Assembly: GCA_023436395.1 (NCBI GenBank)
Contig: JAEZJJ010000036.1
Coordinates: forward strand, 1 to 64,000
From: Bacillota bacterium
Lineage (GTDB): Bacteria; Bacillota; Clostridia; Lachnospirales; Cellulosilyticaceae
DNA: 64,000 nucleotides
Reading direction: 5' to 3'
Shown: positions 1 through 8,767 of the stretch, piece after piece
How positions within the stretch are numbered: position 1 is the first letter of the stretch
How the letters are laid out: each line of letters begins with the position of its first letter
Position numbers and translations under genes: made by a program
The notes under the pieces: generated by a model
Database searches by the model: none
Told to the model about the DNA's origin: nothing
Seen by the model: only the letters and a program-made list of their open reading frames with translations

Positions 1-110
1 CAGCCGTTCATAAGGATTACGAATTTAGAGCCTCTTGACGGAGTGAGACAGCAGCTGGAAGTAAGTTCCCTAGCCAGCCTACATAGCGGCTCCTAGCATT
101 ACACGTTATT
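1..110 (+). repeat. Right half of a large palindromic element (cut by window start)
   Basis: These 110 bases match 11197-11306 with about ten mismatches, including the terminal tacgttatt-like end. The full element at 11036-11306 is a 271-bp imperfect palindrome, so this is its right arm and the left arm lies outside the window. No reading frame is visible in it. Confidence 0.85.
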
Positions 111-257
111 ATTCAAATTTCAATTTATATGTAATGCCATTGTTATATTCTATTGTCTTTCTATATCTACTACAGATATTTCTCATATGTACGTATATTG
201 TTCATTCTAGTCTAACAAATCATTGTGTTTTTCACAATATTCATTACATTAAAAAAA

Positions 258-299
258 GATGATACGCCATTAGCTTCTTTAAGCTAATGGCGTATCATC
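258..299 (-). terminator. Intrinsic terminator of the MATE gene, partly inside its coding end
   Basis: A 19-bp inverted repeat (258-276 with 281-299) is followed on the minus strand by a U-run (A-run at 251-257). The 5' arm of the RNA hairpin is made by the last codons of the MATE gene and its stop codon at 279-281, so coding end and terminator are merged. Confidence 0.9.
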
Positions 300-1652
300 T
301 TCATGAACTAAGTTTTTGATCCATTTATTAGAACGTAATCTAAAATATTCAAATGGTAATTTTATAATTTCTTCTGTGCAAACAAGGAAGAATACTGCAT
401 CTACTGACCACTTAAGTGCTACTGCACCAATGAAAGCTAATGGTACTGAATAAAGCCATATTGTACCTGCTTGTACTAACATAGAGTATGTGGTATCACC
501 ACCGCCTCTAAATACACCAATAATCATAATAGCATTAAATGAACGAAGTGGCATGAATATAGCCATAGTTCTCAACACTACGATAGCTGACTGATAAGTT
601 TCAGGTTCAATATTAAATAAGGTTAAAATAGTTGGTGCCAAAATCCATATCCCAACACCTAATATAATTCCTATAATTGGAGTTAACTTGGCTACATTAT
701 AGGCATAATCCTTTGCCACTTCTTCCTCATCTGCTCCAATTTTATTTCCTATCATAATAGCACCTGCTGTTCCTACCCCTATAAGGAAAATAAAGAACAT
801 ATTAATAAGGGTATTAGAAATCTGCATAGTCGCTGAAGCATTGGTGCTGATCTTAGCATAGGCAATTGAATAAGCAGCTGAACCTACTGAAAATATTAGT
901 TCATTTACAATAACAGACCAAGAGGTTTTAAAGTATACACCTACTAAATTGAAACTAAAGTTAAATAGCTCTTTAACCTTTGCTGCTACTTTATTTTTAG
1001 TTAAATAAACCATACTTACTATAAATATCATTTCCACTAAACGGGCAATCGTGGTTGCAAGTGCCGCACCTTCTACACCCATTGCTGGTGCTCCAAGTTT
1101 TCCAAATATGAAAACCCAGTTTAAAACAATATTAACACCTACACCAATTAAACTTGCAAACATAGGTACTTTCGTCTGTTCCGTACTTCTTAGTGCTGAA
1201 GAATACCCCTGGGTAAAATTCATAAATAGGCAGCTTATTGCAATAATCTTTAAATAATTAATACCTAACTCTGCAACTGCTGCATCTCCTGTCATTATAT
1301 TCATAATGGTATGTGGGAAGAAAAATGCCATAATGGCAAATAAACTAGCTGCTACAAAACCTACTGTTAAGTCAATGCCTAAGAAAGTCTTAATCCCTTT
1401 TAAATCTTTCTTCCCCCAGTATTGAGACATAAATACACTAGCTCCTGCATTAATTCCCAATATACAAAGTGTAAAAATAAACATATATTGATTTGCAAGA
1501 CCAACAGCAGAAATAGCTGTTTCTTTTAGTGTCCCTACCATCATGGTATCTACTAAGTTAAGAGATGACGTTACAAAACTTTGCAATGTAATAGGCACTG
1601 CTAATGTCAGCATTGTACTTAGAAATACTTTATCTTTAAATACTTTTTTCAT
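279..1652 (-). CDS. MATE family multidrug/toxin efflux transporter
   Basis: This 457-residue integral membrane protein belongs by sequence character to the MATE (multi antimicrobial extrusion) family of cation-coupled exporters. The N-terminus has the MATE-like LAVPITLQSF-VTSSLNLVDTMMVG pattern, and about twelve hydrophobic segments run through the protein in two similar halves. The length is normal for the family. The substrate cannot be read from the sequence. It is a single gene, read out of a spacer that holds a dispersed hairpin repeat, and it ends in its own terminator. A role in drug or metabolite export is family knowledge. Confidence 0.9.
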   Translation of the reverse strand: MKKVFKDKVFLSTMLTLAVPITLQSFVTSSLNLVDTMMVGTLKETAISAVGLANQYMFIFTLCILGINAGASVFMSQYWGKKDLKGIKTFLGIDLTVGFVAASLFAIMAFFFPHTIMNIMTGDAAVAELGINYLKIIAISCLFMNFTQGYSSALRSTEQTKVPMFASLIGVGVNIVLNWVFIFGKLGAPAMGVEGAALATTIARLVEMIFIVSMVYLTKNKVAAKVKELFNFSFNLVGVYFKTSWSVIVNELIFSVGSAAYSIAYAKISTNASATMQISNTLINMFFIFLIGVGTAGAIMIGNKIGADEEEVAKDYAYNVAKLTPIIGIILGVGIWILAPTILTLFNIEPETYQSAIVVLRTMAIFMPLRSFNAIMIIGVFRGGGDTTYSMLVQAGTIWLYSVPLAFIGAVALKWSVDAVFFLVCTEEIIKLPFEYFRLRSNKWIKNLVHEDDTPLA

Positions 1653-1680
1653 ATTGCTCCTCTTTCTTAATTATTTGCAA

Positions 1681-1850
1681 CAAGAAAGGTGGACTAGCGT
1701 CCACATTTCTTCCTCTAGGGAACCCTAGGTTCCCTTCGGCGCTGACAAAAGGTGGTCAGCTGAGTACCCTCATTAATACGACAGAGGGGACTCCCCTCTG
1801 TACTCCCCATAGTCTAGGAAAGTAAAGAACACATTTTCCTAGACTACAAA
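1681..1850 (+). repeat. Dispersed multi-hairpin repeat, copy A (about 170 bp)
   Basis: This copy is a chain of short palindromes: gtggactagcgtccac, gggaaccctaggttccc, a ggt-agctga-acc module, cagaggggactcccctctg and a longer tagtctaggaaa/tttcctagacta stem. The same chain occurs at 30251-30420, and its last two modules at 7562-7617. All copies sit between co-directional minus-strand genes in the same orientation. No protein is encoded. It may be a REP/BIME-like element or a structured RNA. Confidence 0.85.
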
Positions 1851-1851
1851 A

Positions 1852-1888
1852 AAAGAGCAAATGGGTTGTTAGCCGCCCATCTGCTCTT
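1852..1888 (-). terminator. Intrinsic terminator after the CobW-type genes
   Basis: On the minus strand an AGAGCAGATGGG/CCCATTTGCTCT stem is followed by seven U. A second small hairpin (1896-1919, gttaatgaag/cttcattaac) precedes it. It closes the transcript of the two G3E GTPase genes. Confidence 0.88.
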
Positions 1889-1986
1889 TGCTATTGTTAA
1901 TGAAGATTTCTTCATTAACTTTATGTTAACCGATATACATTTTGATATAAAATCTTCCAAATGTCAATAGTTTTATGACTAATTAT

Positions 1987-2922
1987 TTAAAAAACTACCA
2001 TGTCCTCTTGATTGACTTCAGCCTTGCTTATACGCTTTACATAGAAGACAGGTCCTTTGCCTTCATAGACCTCTGCCTCTTCCCAATGAATTTCCCCTTC
2101 TATTGCTACGCTATCCTTATCTGCCATTCGAGGCTTACCAATATTCTTACAATACAACCCCATAAAGGCAATATCATCCTCACAACAAGGCATGGCAAAA
2201 CGTCCAAAGTTAAAACAATCCTTAGGATCTGTTGGGCGCTGAAAAAACAGGCCACTTACCTTTATTCTTTTTTTGAAATAACGCTGAGGATGGTCCCATA
2301 AATCAATATACCAAGTCCCATAGTGGTCTTTCTCTACCTCTATGATGTCTCCATTAATATCATAAGGTAATTCCTCTTCTATTTCCTCCATTATAAAATC
2401 TTTAGAACTTGTAAACAGTTTTGCCCCACCATTAATGGATTTCACTGCCCCTCTTAGTAATGCAAGATTGGTTTGCTCTGTCGTACGATTTATCACTACC
2501 AAATCTGCTACTCTAAAATGTTCTACCATAATCGAACGCATATTATTCATATATAATTCAAAGGTTTCTCCATTCACTAACACAATACTCTGATATAAAA
2601 ACCAATTCTCAGGTAATCTTACATCAAAGGCATTGTCTAATTTCCACATTCCATTGAACTCTATAATGACACGCTGAGGTTCATAAGTAACGGCTAAATC
2701 CTGTAAGAGTTCACTTGTAAATTCTTCTTCCTCTTCTAAGGTAATTAAAGTGATATGATTTTCATTAAATAACTTGTGATTAAATTCCTCTATTCCCTCT
2801 TCGCAGCAAATGACTAGTGTATTTTTTCCATCAGCAAAGGCTGGCTTTTCTAAAAGATTTTCAATAAAAACTGTTTTCCCTGACTCTAGTAGCCCATTAA
2901 ATAAAAATATAGGTATTCTCAT
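1987..2922 (-). CDS. G3E/CobW-like P-loop protein with a YcgQ-like C-terminal domain
   Basis: This 311-residue protein starts with a CobW-like P-loop, GLLESGKT at residues 10-17, followed by VICC at 37-40. The usual NKxD base-recognition motif is replaced by something like NRTTE, so nucleotide specificity is uncertain. From about residue 239 the FGRFAMPCCEDD stretch, with a Cys pair at 246-247, resembles the C-terminal domain of the YcgQ/TIGR03943 permease partners. That similarity is from memory and was not searched. The gene lies 18 bp downstream of another G3E GTPase gene and shares its terminator. A role in metal (probably zinc) handling is inferred from the family and the neighbour. Confidence 0.72.
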   Translation of the reverse strand: MRIPIFLFNGLLESGKTVFIENLLEKPAFADGKNTLVICCEEGIEEFNHKLFNENHITLITLEEEEEFTSELLQDLAVTYEPQRVIIEFNGMWKLDNAFDVRLPENWFLYQSIVLVNGETFELYMNNMRSIMVEHFRVADLVVINRTTEQTNLALLRGAVKSINGGAKLFTSSKDFIMEEIEEELPYDINGDIIEVEKDHYGTWYIDLWDHPQRYFKKRIKVSGLFFQRPTDPKDCFNFGRFAMPCCEDDIAFMGLYCKNIGKPRMADKDSVAIEGEIHWEEAEVYEGKGPVFYVKRISKAEVNQEDMVVF

Positions 2923-2940
2923 TTCTTCTCTCCCCTTCTA

Positions 2941-4203
2941 TCAGCATGTCCCAAATATTTGTTTAAGCTTTTCCTTATTAAGCTTGGTTCCTATAACACA
3001 GAGACGCCCTGTATAGTCTGCTGCTTCTTCTCTTATTTCATATTCTCCTGGCACTAAATCAAAACAAAACCAATTACTCTTTGAATCTTGTAAAATCCCT
3101 TTAGCCCTTAAAATGGTGCCATATTCCTCTGTGTTACTTAATTTCTCTAAAATCACCTTAAGTTCTCCTAGATCAAAACGACGTACAGTTTCTATGCCCC
3201 AACTTGTAAACACCTCGTCTGCATGATGATGGTCATGTCCACATCCACAGGCTTCATTATGGTGATGGTGTTCTCCATATTCACAGGCTTCATCATAGTG
3301 ATGGTGCTCTCCACATTCACAGGTCTCATCATCATGGTGATGATGATCTCCGCACTCACAAGTCTCATCATGATGGTTGTGATGCTCTCCACATCCGCAG
3401 GCTTCATCATGGTGATGGTGTTCTCCACATCCACAGGCTTCATCATAGTGATGGTGCTCTCCACATTCACAGGTCTCATCATGATGGTGATGATGTTCTC
3501 CACACTCACAGGTCTCATCGTAGTGATGGTGGTCTCCACATCCACAGGTTGCATCATGATGATGTTGAGCTTTACGTTCTTCTTCTAATAAAGTTTTCTC
3601 TAAGTTGTTGCTATTTTCCATTGCTTCTAAGAGTTTCTTTCCGCTGATTAATTCCCAAGGTGTTGTCACAATAGTTGCTTCTATATTTTTACTTCTGATA
3701 AGCTTAATTACCTCATTTAATTTTTCCTCCGTAGCATTCTGACTACGACTTAATATGATGCTACTGGCATGCTCTATTTGATTATTAAAAAACTCTCCAA
3801 AATTCTTCATATACATCTTACATTTGAGGGTGTCTACTACAGCCACCTTACTATTTAAAGAAACGCCTTCTCCTAATTCTATATCCTTTACGGCTTTTAT
3901 CACATCTGAAAGCTTTCCTACCCCTGAAGGCTCAATCATCACACGGTCAGGACTATATTTTGCTAATACTTCCTTTAAAGCAGCCCCAAAGTCCCCTACC
4001 AAGGAACAACAAATACACCCTGAATTCATCTCGGTAATTTCTACCCCACCTTCTTTTAAGAAACCACCATCTATACCAATCTCTCCAAATTCATTCTCTA
4101 TAAGTACAAGCTTTTCGCCCTTAAAGCCTTCTTTAATCAGTTTCTTAATCAATGTTGTTTTACCTGCACCTAAAAATCCTGAAATAATATCTATTTTTGT
4201 CAT
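2941..4203 (-). CDS. CobW/G3E (COG0523) metallochaperone GTPase with a His/Cys-rich repeat
   Basis: With the ATG at 4203 the product is 420 residues. A GTG at 4215 is also possible, but MTKIDIISGFLGAGKTT is the usual family start. It has Walker A GFLGAGKTT (9-17) and the GCICC metal motif (Cys 63, 65, 66) typical of COG0523. A CobW C-terminal domain ends the protein. Between the two lies an insert of about ten units of the form HHHHDETCECGE, a very large His/Cys metal-binding region. Family knowledge says such GTPases insert or deliver Zn, Co or Ni. The downstream gene is a second, divergent G3E protein. LSRSQNA stands where NKxD is expected. Confidence 0.88.
   Translation of the reverse strand: MTKIDIISGFLGAGKTTLIKKLIKEGFKGEKLVLIENEFGEIGIDGGFLKEGGVEITEMNSGCICCSLVGDFGAALKEVLAKYSPDRVMIEPSGVGKLSDVIKAVKDIELGEGVSLNSKVAVVDTLKCKMYMKNFGEFFNNQIEHASSIILSRSQNATEEKLNEVIKLIRSKNIEATIVTTPWELISGKKLLEAMENSNNLEKTLLEEERKAQHHHDATCGCGDHHHYDETCECGEHHHHHDETCECGEHHHYDEACGCGEHHHHDEACGCGEHHNHHDETCECGDHHHHDDETCECGEHHHYDEACEYGEHHHHNEACGCGHDHHHADEVFTSWGIETVRRFDLGELKVILEKLSNTEEYGTILRAKGILQDSKSNWFCFDLVPGEYEIREEAADYTGRLCVIGTKLNKEKLKQIFGTC
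3224..3560 (-). repeat. In-frame tandem repeat encoding His/Cys metal-binding units
   Basis: Ten imperfect 33-39 bp units inside the CobW gene encode three to five His, then (Y/D)DE(T/A)C(E/G)CG(E/D). One unit near the end has lost a Cys (CEYGE). Unit-length differences are whole codons, which suggests selection on the protein while slippage changes copy number. Confidence 0.93.
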
Positions 4204-4425
4204 GTACTTAATCACCCTTTTCCTGTTTTACTGTTCTTCAACTATTTATTATATGACTTAATTATTGTCATATCAATTTATTTTATTCAGTAAATAGATA
4301 TCCTAAAATAGCCTTTTATCCTCTAAATAAAAGTTTATCCCCTACAATATGAATTGAAAACTTTATTTTTATCCTATAAAATGATTCTATTAGATTAAAA
4401 CAGATACTTCATAGGAGATCTATAG

Positions 4426-5307
4426 ATGAAAATGAATGATCAATGCTTACCTTGCTTGATGAATCAAGTGATAAAGGTTGCAAATATAACGAACGCTCAA
4501 GATAGAGAAGCTTTATATATGAAAGTTTTTAAGTACTTAAGTACCTTGGACTTCAAAGAAACAAATCCTGAAATCGTAGGAGGAACTTTTGAGATATTAA
4601 AAAATCATATTCAAAACGAAGACCCCTACAAGGAGCTTAGAAAATACTACAATGAATTATTCCTTGAAAAATCAAAGGCTATAGAAGAAAGAATTGAAAC
4701 TGGACTAACACCTTTTGAAATGGCCCTCAAATATGCCATCATAGGAAATATTATAGATTTTAACCCAATTCATAGTATTACTGAAAAGGACATTATGGGC
4801 TACTTTGATAAAGCAGATGAACTCAGTCTTGTTATTAATGATGCAAATCAATTAAAGGAAGACATTAAAGCAAGTCATACCCTCCTCTATCTAGGCGATA
4901 ACTGCGGAGAAATCTGCCTTGATAAATTGTTTTTGAAGCAAATAAAATCTATTAACCCTCATATTAACATCCATTTTGGCGTTAGAGGAACACCTGTTGT
5001 CAATGATTCCATAGAAGCTGACGCCTACTTCGTAGGTATTAATGAGTATGCCAAGATTATCAGTAATGGGGACCGTTCATTAGGTACAGTCTTGCATCGT
5101 ACAAGTAAAGCCTTTCAAGAAGTCTACAACAAGGCAGATATTGTTATTGCAAAAGGTCAAGGAAACTATGAAAGCTTAAGTGAAGAAATAGAAAAAAATA
5201 TTTATTATTTATTGATGACAAAATGTAATGTTATCGCTTCTGACATTAAAGTTCCTCAAAATTCTCTAGTATGTCTTAACCCAAAGAATAGGGACTCTGT
5301 ATCATAA
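4426..5307 (+). CDS. DUF89 / ARMT1-like damage-control phosphatase family protein
   Basis: This 293-residue protein begins with the MNDQCLPCLMNQ motif, a Cys pair seen in the prokaryotic DUF89 group. It carries the family metal-site signature LGDNCGEICLDK near residues 158-169 and a late AKGQGNYESL segment. DUF89 proteins are metal-dependent phosphatases thought to remove damaged or overflow phosphometabolites. The substrate here is unknown. The gene is monocistronic, has AGGAG eight bases before ATG, and converges with metG at a shared hairpin terminator. Confidence 0.87.
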   Translation: MKMNDQCLPCLMNQVIKVANITNAQDREALYMKVFKYLSTLDFKETNPEIVGGTFEILKNHIQNEDPYKELRKYYNELFLEKSKAIEERIETGLTPFEMALKYAIIGNIIDFNPIHSITEKDIMGYFDKADELSLVINDANQLKEDIKASHTLLYLGDNCGEICLDKLFLKQIKSINPHINIHFGVRGTPVVNDSIEADAYFVGINEYAKIISNGDRSLGTVLHRTSKAFQEVYNKADIVIAKGQGNYESLSEEIEKNIYYLLMTKCNVIASDIKVPQNSLVCLNPKNRDSVS

Positions 5308-5340
5308 AGGTTGTAACATAATTAATATTTATAATGATCT

Positions 5341-5396
5341 ATCAATAAAGGACTATAGAGCTAAAACTAATATGTTAGCTTTATAGTCCTTATTGA
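5341..5396. terminator. Bidirectional hairpin terminator between the DUF89 gene and metG
   Basis: A long stem, atcaataaaggactatagagctaa pairing with ttagctttatagtccttattgat (one A bulged), lies between two convergent genes. T- or A-rich flanks are short, so termination strength is a guess. Confidence 0.75.
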
Positions 5397-5442
5397 TTTC
5401 TGCATATCCCTAAGTTACGTATGCTTAATCACTTTACCTGGC

Positions 5443-7416
5443 TTATTTAACCACTGCACCACTTACCATTTCTCCAAGAGGACCTACAGCTACTAAGTTA
5501 CCGTTGTCATCTGATGCACATAGCACCATACCTTGTGAAAGGATACCACGAAGTTTAACTGGTTTAAGGTTAGTTACTACTACTACTTTTTTACCTACAA
5601 ATTGTTCTGGTGTGTAGTACATCGCAATACCTGATACAATTTGTCTTACTTCTTCACCAATTTTAATTTGAGATACAAGAAGTTTATCTGCTTTTGGCAC
5701 TTTTTCACAAGCGATTACTTCACCAATTTTAAGTTCTACTTTAGCAAAGTCATCAATTGTGATTTCTGATACTTCTTCTACTTTTTCTTCTTTTTTAGCT
5801 TCTGCTTTTTTCGTAGCAGCTTTTGGCTCTTCCTTTTGTTCTACTGTTGGAGCATGAGCTTCAAGTACTGCTAATTCTTTTTCTTTATCAATACGTGGGA
5901 ACATATTTTCACCTTTTTTAGCAGTTACTGCGCGAGGAAGGATGCCAAAGTTATGAATTGAATCCCAAGCTGTAAGCTCTCCTCTTTCAATACCCAATTG
6001 TGCCCAGATTTTCTCTGGTGTTTGTGGCATGAATGGCTCAATCATAATACTTACAATGCGAATGACTTCTGAAAGCGTGTAAAGTACACCTGCAAGCTTT
6101 GGATGATTTGCTTCGTCTTTTGCAAGTACCCAAGGCATTGTCTCATCAATATATTTATTCATACTTCTAATGATTACCCAAATGTCTTCAAGGGCATTAT
6201 TAAAGAAGAGTTTCTCCATATTAGCTTCCATTTTAGCAACTTGTTCTTTAACAACTTTCTCTACATCTGCGTCAAACTCATTACCTTCTTGTGCTTCTTT
6301 AAGTGTACCAAAGTATTTTTCAATCATCGCCACAGTTCTAGACGTTAAGTTACCAAGGTCATTTGCAAGGTCTGAGTTGATTCTTGAAATAAGGGCTTCA
6401 TTAGAGAAGTTACCATCTTGACCAAAGGCAATTTCACGAAGTAAGAAGTAACGGATTGCATCACTACCATAACGTCCTACAAGTATAGATGGGTCTACTA
6501 CTGTTCCTTGAGATTTACTCATTTTACCACCATTAATAACAAGCCATCCATGACCAAACACTTGCTTTGGAAGTGGTAAATCTAATGCCATAAGCATTGC
6601 TGGCCAAATAATCGTATGGAAACGTACGATTTCTTTTCCTACTAAGTGTACATCTGCTGGCCAGAATTTCTTAAAGTTGGTATCATCTCCTTGAAGATAG
6701 CCAAGAGCTGAGATATAGTTTGATAAAGCATCAATCCATACATAAACCACATGACCTGGGTCAAACTCAACTGGAATACCCCATTTGAAAGAGGTACGAG
6801 ATACACATAAATCTTCAAGGCCTGGACGAAGGAAGTTATTCAGCATTTCATTTTGTCTTGTGTTTGGTTGAATGAAATCCGGATTTTCTTCAATATGTTT
6901 AATCAGTCTATCTTGATATGCTGATAATTTAAAGAAGTAAGATTCTTCTTTTACTTTTTCTACTGGTCTACCACAGTCTGGACATTTGCCATCCACTAAT
7001 TGATGTTCTGTAAAGAACGTTTCACATGGTGTACAGTAAAGACCTTCATATTCACTTTTATAAATATCCCCTTGGTCATAAAGCTTTTTGAAGATTTGTG
7101 CTACAGTTTCTTTATGCTCTTTGTCTGTGGTACGAATAAATTTATCATATGAAATATCCATTGTTTTCCACAAATCTTTAATCCAGTCAACAATGTTATC
7201 AACAAATGCTTGTGGCGTAACATTTTCTTCTGCTGCTCTTCTTTCAATTTTTTGTCCATGTTCATCAGTTCCTGTTAAGAACATCACATCATAGCCACGA
7301 AGTCTCTTATATCTTGCCATAGCATCAGCTGCCACTGTTGTATAAGAATGACCGATATGAAGTTTATTACTTGGGTAATAAATAGGGGTAGTGATATAAT
7401 ACGTTGGTTTGCTCAT
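5443..7416 (-). CDS. metG: Methionyl-tRNA synthetase
   Basis: This 657-residue class I synthetase charges tRNA-Met. It shows the HIGH motif (20-23), a zinc-knuckle region with CTPCETFF and CPDCG, the KMSKS loop in GGKMSKSQGT, the anticodon-binding helices, and a C-terminal EMAP/Trbp tRNA-binding domain after an Ala/Lys/Glu-rich linker. Length and order are those of the long bacterial MetG. AAAGGAG precedes the ATG. A complete T-box leader with an AUG specifier lies upstream, so expression is expected to rise when uncharged tRNA-Met accumulates. Confidence 0.98.
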   Translation of the reverse strand: MSKPTYYITTPIYYPSNKLHIGHSYTTVAADAMARYKRLRGYDVMFLTGTDEHGQKIERRAAEENVTPQAFVDNIVDWIKDLWKTMDISYDKFIRTTDKEHKETVAQIFKKLYDQGDIYKSEYEGLYCTPCETFFTEHQLVDGKCPDCGRPVEKVKEESYFFKLSAYQDRLIKHIEENPDFIQPNTRQNEMLNNFLRPGLEDLCVSRTSFKWGIPVEFDPGHVVYVWIDALSNYISALGYLQGDDTNFKKFWPADVHLVGKEIVRFHTIIWPAMLMALDLPLPKQVFGHGWLVINGGKMSKSQGTVVDPSILVGRYGSDAIRYFLLREIAFGQDGNFSNEALISRINSDLANDLGNLTSRTVAMIEKYFGTLKEAQEGNEFDADVEKVVKEQVAKMEANMEKLFFNNALEDIWVIIRSMNKYIDETMPWVLAKDEANHPKLAGVLYTLSEVIRIVSIMIEPFMPQTPEKIWAQLGIERGELTAWDSIHNFGILPRAVTAKKGENMFPRIDKEKELAVLEAHAPTVEQKEEPKAATKKAEAKKEEKVEEVSEITIDDFAKVELKIGEVIACEKVPKADKLLVSQIKIGEEVRQIVSGIAMYYTPEQFVGKKVVVVTNLKPVKLRGILSQGMVLCASDDNGNLVAVGPLGEMVSGAVVK

Positions 7417-7536
7417 ATGAAATCTCCTTTTTCATCATTAATTAAAACTACTCAGCTAATTTCTGCCAAATATTCCGAAGATAAGACTTAGCTTTGATAA
7501 CTGCTTGGTAAAATGTAAATTATAGATAGTGGTATA

Positions 7537-7544
7537 CCTCCTTA
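7537..7544 (-). other. Orphan Shine-Dalgarno-like AAGGAGGT in the metG leader
   Basis: A perfect AAGGAGGT lies about 120 bases before metG on the sense strand, with no ATG, GTG or TTG at a usable distance after it. It may be the relic of a displaced start or a chance match. Confidence 0.4.
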
Positions 7545-7561
7545 ATATGCCAAAAAAGATG

Positions 7562-7617
7562 CCCTCTGCATTCCCCATAGTCTAGGAAAGTAAATAACAC
7601 ACTTTCCCTAGACTATG
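7562..7617 (+). repeat. Dispersed hairpin repeat, copy C (partial, 56 bp)
   Basis: Only the last two modules of the repeat at 1681 and 30251 remain: ccctctg-attccccatagtctaggaaagtaa and the paired end. The catagtctagg/cctagactatg stem is intact. It lies directly behind the T-box terminator in the metG leader, inside the read-through transcript. Confidence 0.8.
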
Positions 7618-7618
7618 A

Positions 7619-7953
7619 AAAGACCTCACCTCTATAACAACATGTTGTTATAGAGGCGAGGTCTTTATGCCCGCGTTACCACTCTATTTCACTTATACTT
7701 TACAGCATAAGTCTCATTAAGTACTTCCACTCTACTTATAAGACATTTATTCCTCTCTATCTTAAAAGTCATTTGGAGTTATACTCTTTCGCTATAACAG
7801 GCGAACCTGTTGCAGCCTAAATCCTAGGATTGTCGGTGCACCATTCCGAGGCCATGTTCGATTTAGTTTCCTTTGCTTCTTCTCAGCTCCCGAAGCTCTC
7901 TTTGAAAGTTCTTTAAACCTACTCTTCTCTTCACTATGTTTGGCTATTTAACT
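7619..7953 (-). promoter_or_regulatory. T-box riboswitch controlling metG (specifier AUG)
   Basis: The minus strand shows the T-box parts in order. A Stem I has an AGAGAGCUUCGGGAGCUGAGAAG-type segment, then the specifier loop GAAC-AUG-GCC with AUG at 7853-7855. Next come Stem III, the antiterminator T-box AGAGUGGUAACGCGG (7671-7685) and a GC-rich terminator hairpin (7619-7666). The Met specifier matches the downstream gene. Uncharged tRNA-Met should stabilise the antiterminator. Confidence 0.95.
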
Positions 7954-7959
7954 TGTGTT

Positions 7960-7988
7960 ATTTTAACATAGTATCTCCAATATTTCAA
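7960..7988 (-). promoter_or_regulatory. Sigma-A-type promoter of the metG T-box transcript
   Basis: On the minus strand TTGAAA (7983-7988) and TAAAAT (7960-7965) are 17 bases apart, just upstream of the T-box. Start of transcription would be near 7953. Confidence 0.75.
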
Positions 7989-8009
7989 TATCTAATCCAA
8001 TGTCCTAAC

Positions 8010-8645
8010 CTATAAACAATTTGTCTTTAATTTGAGTATATTATCAAAATACTGCACAGCTATGTTTCCTATTCTAGGATCATACATCTTGCCTATATTC
8101 ATTTGAATCTCATTTTTACAAATTTCTAAGGATAATGGTTTTCTATATGCCCTATCACTAGTCATGGCGTCAATTGAATCACAAACTGCAATAATCCTAG
8201 ACTCCAACGGAATATCTTTCTCCTTTAAACCATAATACCCTCTTCCATCCCATCTTTCATGGTGGTAGAGCACAATATCACTTAACGCCTTAAAAGGTTC
8301 TGATTTTTTTAATATATGAGCACCTATAGAAGTATGACGTTTCATACATTCCCATTCTTCTTCTGTAAGTTTATCTGGTTTATTTAAAATATGATCTGGG
8401 ATTCCAATCTTACCAATATCGTGAATATTACTAGCTATATGCACCTTTTCTTTGACTTTATCATTCTCCCCTAAATAATCACATAATAAGTCTGCCATCT
8501 CTCCAACTCTTCTTGAATGGTCAGCTGTATATGTATCCTTTGCATCTAATGCCGTAACAATACTTTCAATAACCTGATAATAAGTAAATTTACCTATAGA
8601 TAAAAATGGCATATTTTCGCTCACGGGGGTTCCTTCTTTCTTCAA
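8010..8645 (-). CDS. Stand-alone HD-GYP-type phosphohydrolase
   Basis: The 211-residue product is almost only an HD-GYP domain. It has HSRR, HDIGKIGIPDHIL (metal ligands), KRHTSIGAHIL and YHHERWDGRGYYG, followed by DSIDAMTSDRAYR. Members usually hydrolyse cyclic di-GMP or related dinucleotides. The GYP signature here reads GYY, so activity is not certain. There is no receiver, PAS or membrane segment. The listed start is TTG at 8645; a GTG at 8624 has a better-placed AAGGA and would shorten the protein by seven residues. It is a single gene upstream of the metG promoter. Confidence 0.87.
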   Translation of the reverse strand: MKKEGTPVSENMPFLSIGKFTYYQVIESIVTALDAKDTYTADHSRRVGEMADLLCDYLGENDKVKEKVHIASNIHDIGKIGIPDHILNKPDKLTEEEWECMKRHTSIGAHILKKSEPFKALSDIVLYHHERWDGRGYYGLKEKDIPLESRIIAVCDSIDAMTSDRAYRKPLSLEICKNEIQMNIGKMYDPRIGNIAVQYFDNILKLKTNCL

Positions 8646-8767
8646 GTCTCCTCTGTAATTATATAACTCTAATTCAAGTGTATTATGATTTTATTCCCTT
8701 GTCAATTTAGACTTTCAAAAAAATTGTATTATTTTGTTAATTTTTTATTTTTTTAATTTTTTGTAAA

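Noticed and set aside
3192..3588. Tandem repeats resembling a CRISPR array, with open frames on both strands
   Set aside because: The repeats are in frame with the CobW gene, have no unique spacers of constant size, and no cas genes are near. The other open frames follow from the repeat composition.
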